Of a stretch of DNA of 64,000 nucleotides, positions 63,880 through 64,000 are shown piece by piece. The DNA comes from Paragorgia papillata (lineage: Eukaryota; Cnidaria; Anthozoa; Scleralcyonacea; Coralliidae): NCBI GenBank assembly GCA_035771165.1, contig JAWNZC010000322.1, positions 4,432,001 to 4,496,000 on the forward strand, read 5' to 3'. Position numbers and translations under genes: made by a program. The notes beneath the pieces were generated by a model. It was not told where the DNA came from, did not search any database, and saw only the letters and a program-made list of their open reading frames with translations. Each line of letters begins with the position of its first letter. Position 1 is the first letter of the stretch.

Positions 63880-64000
63880 GAACACTTGTTGACTTAGCTC
63901 ACTTAGGCCTTCATCGTCTTTGCTCTGACGAAGGCCTGATTCAACAGGTTGAAACGACGAAAGCTAAGCAATAAATAATAAACGTGGCGTTGCTGCAAAT
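63880..64000 (+). mobile_element. Possible Penelope-like 3' end
   Basis: GCTCTGACGAAGGCCTGATT and CAACAGGTTGAAACGACG form a CUGANGA-stem-GAAA arrangement, then AATAAATAATAAACG. This resembles the ends of Penelope-like elements that carry hammerhead motifs, but no UH cleavage triplet follows GAAAC directly. Truncated by the window edge. Confidence 0.4.

Overview
The window is an AT-rich, intron-rich metazoan chromosome segment. Two conserved animal genes, metazoan-type Penelope, DIRS, BEL/Pao, Ty3/gypsy and CR1-like elements, a SINE with a 5S rRNA-like head, and one transmembrane gene of a type I associate with cnidarians make a cnidarian, probably an anthozoan, the best guess. That assignment is inference; nothing here is species-diagnostic.

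Host genes. (1) An ISWI-class SNF2 chromatin remodeller (SMARCA5/SMARCA1-like) lies on the minus strand. Its start codon is at 20379 and six exons (236 codons, consistent splice phase) run leftwards to 1419. The rest of the gene lies off the left edge. (2) An AFG2A/SPATA5-type tandem AAA+ ATPase lies on the plus strand from 20862 to 51815. Fourteen exons join in phase to 916 residues, close to the human protein's 893. The two genes are head-to-head with only 482 bp between start codons, so they probably share a bidirectional promoter. (3) The 12.2-kb last intron of AFG2A holds an antisense multi-pass membrane protein gene (49951 to 43876) with a signal-peptide exon, a large repeat-rich ectodomain, a Cys-rich module and about nine membrane segments. 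Two frame breaks suggest decay or sequence error.

Mobile DNA fills almost everything else. From left to right: a CR1-like LINE end (about 4-5 kb), a Penelope-like fragment (8.2-9.2 kb, minus), a second LINE end (9.2-9.7 kb), and a frameshifted DIRS-like element (10.5-14.4 kb) split by two MITEs. Then comes a three-level nest: a TAA-flanked MITE containing a pogo-like transposon that itself contains a palindrome-filled TA-flanked element (16.5-19.7 kb). The AFG2A introns hold hAT-type elements, long foldback elements, a 30-bp minisatellite, a SINE and several MITE pairs, one pair giving a filled site and its empty site. Beyond AFG2A, a decayed BEL/Pao retroelement (53.1-60.9 kb, minus) is interrupted by a 5'-truncated Ty3/gypsy element, followed by a GIY-YIG Penelope-like fragment at 62.5 kb between 12-bp direct repeats.

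The most unusual signal is a dispersed foldback family (2.6, 7.2, 18.9 and 25.3 kb). Three of its copies carry hammerhead-ribozyme-like cores (CUGANGA, short stem, GAAAC or a close variant), one with a self-complementary ACGU where helix III would be. No new protein-coding defence or metabolic system is visible.
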